Assembly (NCBI RefSeq): GCF_000317695.1
Contig: NC_019771.1
Span: 744,001-808,000 of the forward strand
Reading direction: 5' to 3'
Source of the DNA: Anabaena cylindrica PCC 7122
Lineage (GTDB): Bacteria > Cyanobacteriota > Cyanobacteriia > Cyanobacteriales > Nostocaceae
Length of the DNA stretch: 64,000 nt
Position numbers and translations under genes: made by a program
Shown here: in pieces, positions 62,651 through 64,000 of the stretch
Numbering within the stretch: the stretch's first letter is position 1
How the letters are laid out: every line of letters starts with the position of its first letter
Notes under the pieces: generated by a model
Told to the model about the DNA's origin: nothing
What the model saw: only the letters and a program-made list of their open reading frames with translations
The model's database searches: none

Positions 62651-62705
62651 ATGTATAGTTAAGTTAAAGTAATAACATAAGCCAAATTTGCTCATAGTAA
62701 AAAGT

Positions 62706-62927
62706 ATGCTGCAAGCAATTGAAGGAATTTACAAAGATGGTAAGGTAAAACTTAAAGAATTACCATCTAATATTTCAGAAAGTCTTGTTATTGTCACTTT
62801 TTTACAATCGCAAAAAAATCAAAAAAAAGATCAAATAATGCAGTTTGGTATGTTTGCTGGAAATCAGCAGTCAACAGAAGCAGATTTTGAAATTGCTGAA
62901 TTTTATGGGGATAGTGAGGACATCTGA
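62706..62927 (+). CDS. antitoxin (AF2212-like, VapB partner)
   Basis: The 73-residue protein MLQAIEGIYKDGKVKLKELP onward matches the AF2212-type antitoxins (DUF104-like), which start with a beta-strand GIYxxGxVxLxE. The acidic C-terminus (EADFEIAEFYGDSED) is the probable toxin-binding part. The frame opens at a TTG (62688), but the ATG at 62706 is the family start. The PIN toxin gene starts 18 bp downstream, so the two form an operon. Confidence 0.82.
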   Translation: MLQAIEGIYKDGKVKLKELPSNISESLVIVTFLQSQKNQKKDQIMQFGMFAGNQQSTEADFEIAEFYGDSEDI

Positions 62928-62945
62928 GATTTGTCGTCATAAATT

Positions 62946-63506
62946 ATGAAATATGTCCTAGATACTCATGCTTTAATTTGGTTTCTGGAAGGTAATTTAA
63001 AGTTAGGTGCAAATGCTAAAGCTATCCTTTGTGATCCTGATTCAGAGTTAGTTATTCCTGCAACTACTTTAGCTGAGGCAGTTTGGATTGTAGAAAGAGG
63101 TAGAACATCTATTCCTGCTCCTAAAGATGTAATTTTAGCAGTAGAAGCTGATCCTCGTGTGGTCATTTATCCTCTTGATCAAGATGTTATTGAAATGACT
63201 ATGAGTTTATCTACTATTAATGAGATGCACGATAGACAAATTGCGGCAACTGCGTTAGTTTTAGCAAGTAAAGCACCTCCACACCCTCAAACGCGATTCC
63301 TACGGAGCGCTTGCGCTATCGCATTCCCCACACTCCCAAACAGCGAACTGACAAGTCAGCGCTTACGCTATCGCACCCTCCACATCCCCAAAAGCGATTC
63401 CTACGGAGCGCTTGCGCTATCGTACATCACCAAACTCCAAACAGCGATATCTCAAGTAATTATACAGTCACTCTTTCTTGTGTTAGTGAAAGATTTGATT
63501 CAGTAA
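62946..63506 (+). CDS. vapC: VapC-type PIN toxin with 3' end altered by repeats
   Basis: The first 108 residues are a normal PIN ribonuclease toxin: LDTHALIWFLEG (Asp6), ATTLAEAVWIVERG (Glu44) and MHDRQIAATAL (Asp96). From about residue 109 the frame runs through a cluster of REP-like palindromes (63276-63436) that replaces the usual C-terminal strand and final acidic residue, and continues 80 residues to a stop that overlaps the next gene by 47 bp. Toxin activity is doubtful. The repeat insertion is therefore probably an inactivating event. Confidence 0.75.
   Translation: MKYVLDTHALIWFLEGNLKLGANAKAILCDPDSELVIPATTLAEAVWIVERGRTSIPAPKDVILAVEADPRVVIYPLDQDVIEMTMSLSTINEMHDRQIAATALVLASKAPPHPQTRFLRSACAIAFPTLPNSELTSQRLRYRTLHIPKSDSYGALALSYITKLQTAISQVIIQSLFLVLVKDLIQ
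63276..63436. repeat. REP-like palindrome cluster inside vapC
   Basis: Three units, two of the type GCGATTCCTACGGAGCGCTT-GCGCTATCGC and one AGCGAACTGACAAGTCAGCG-CTTACGCTATCGC, separated by CCTCCACA(T/C)CC spacers. Each can fold into a hairpin. A fourth unit lies at 62592-62650. Confidence 0.88.
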
Positions 63507-63876
63507 GTTTTTCTTGGCTCATCTCCTCTCTTGTAGCACTTTCACTATTACAAAATTGATCAAATAATTCAAAAAAGTTATTTAGTGCATCTCTTTCATC
63601 CGCAGAATAAAAAAGAATAATACTATCCCATCCATGCGAAGAACTAATTTTAAATCTTGTCTGTACCCATTCTTGAAATTGATTAAATTCTAGCTCTTGT
63701 TGAGTTGGTGGTAAACCTAAATCTGACCTACATCCCATATATCCATCTAAAAAAGCTCTTAGTCGAGTAATTGAACATTGACCTAAAAACATTCCTGGTC
63801 TTTGTTTAATTCTTTGGAGCATTTCATAGAAATATTCATCGGGAATTATAGTAATACTATGATGATTGTTTTCCAT
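63460..63876 (-). CDS. hypothetical protein with RPGMFLG motif
   Basis: The 138-residue protein has LQRIKQRPGMFLGQCSITRLRAFLDGYMGC and FQEWVQTRFKISSSHGWDSIILFYSADERDALNNFFELFDQF, a pattern shared by a widespread bacterial family of hypothetical proteins often linked to polymorphic toxin immunity; I cannot name it with certainty. Soluble, no signal peptide. Its 3' end overlaps the extended frame of the convergent vapC by 47 bp. Confidence 0.6.
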   Translation of the reverse strand: MENNHHSITIIPDEYFYEMLQRIKQRPGMFLGQCSITRLRAFLDGYMGCRSDLGLPPTQQELEFNQFQEWVQTRFKISSSHGWDSIILFYSADERDALNNFFELFDQFCNSESATREEMSQEKLTESNLSLTQERVTV

Positions 63877-64000
63877 AATCTTTAACTCCTAAAAAGCTTC
63901 TTCTGTGATTTGGAATTGCTGACCGTTATACAGTTTATTATAAAACAGTAAATTGGCTAACCATTGATTTCTAGTGACTCCATCAGGATGATGATTATCA

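Noticed and set aside
63276..63436. Possible CRISPR-like array because of regularly repeated units
   Set aside because: Only three units, each an internal palindrome with short similar spacers, and a single unit elsewhere; this is a REP-type cluster.

Overview
The window is chromosomal DNA from a filamentous, very probably heterocyst-forming cyanobacterium (order Nostocales). Direct evidence: many GCGATCGC (HIP1-type) octamers inside genes; oxygenic photosynthesis genes (psaK, a light-dependent protochlorophyllide reductase, a Psb32/TPM-type protein, plant-type ferredoxin, a biliverdin reductase homologue); a HetP-family protein; short tandem heptamer/octamer repeats (STRR) typical of heterocystous genomes; and many cyanobacterial conserved hypotheticals. 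I see no rRNA, tRNA or CRISPR array and no complete insertion sequence or prophage.

Layout. 0.1-5.2 kb: dapB, a conserved membrane protein, cobH, a TPM/Psb32 protein and a minus-strand group of three small envelope proteins (coiled-coil/DUF948-like, YtxH-like, short membrane protein). 5.4-7.9 kb: two AT-rich membrane proteins of unknown role and a DUF1350 protein. 8.1-11.8 kb: a response regulator-PP2C phosphatase convergent with a STAS anti-sigma antagonist (a likely partner-switch pair), an HTH-GrpE-like fusion, a Dps protein and sulfiredoxin. 11.9-18.1 kb: SpoIID/LytB protein, ferredoxin, bvdR-map (overlapping ATGA), then an exported chagasin-type inhibitor next to an exported papain-type protease. 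18.1-28.6 kb: Coq4-like, pentapeptide-repeat protein, por, TPR lipoprotein, azoR, DUF4253, GxxExxY and CoiA-like nuclease genes, interleaved with gene remnants and repeats. 28.7-34.3 kb: gcvP, an Orn/Lys/Arg decarboxylase-family gene and a divergent trpC. 34.8-39.2 kb: HetP-like gene, a gene-poor 1.5 kb stretch with two MITEs, and a histidine kinase/AraC-type response regulator pair. 39.2-48.4 kb: rsmA-ispE-DUF3082, Uma2, GerMN lipoprotein, DUF72, RHH-TOBE protein, small proteins and a DUF29 gene broken by a stop codon. 48.5-62.2 kb: recQ, acyl-ACP synthetase, pyruvate dehydrogenase E2, Kef-type antiporter, psaK, sufE, hydrolase. 62.3-63.9 kb: toxin-antitoxin remnants and a VapC gene whose 3' end runs through a REP-like cluster.

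The most distinctive features are repeats and decay. Nine copies of one approximately 119 bp MITE (imperfect TATAGC... ends, internal GC-rich hairpins) occur here; one is inserted in a sequence whose empty counterpart lies 1.2 kb away, which fixes the insertion site and suggests a TA duplication. At least four other interspersed families are present. STRR heptamers reach into genes and supply the stop codons of at least three. Decayed genes include an epimerase-type gene in two pieces, a ParDE fusion remnant, a duplicated 3' fragment of the pentapeptide gene and the DUF29 gene. The best candidate functional systems are the cysteine protease/chagasin-like inhibitor pair, the CoiA-like protein with a long unknown C-terminal half, the HTH-GrpE fusion and a pair of very small hydrophobic paralogous proteins downstream of recQ.
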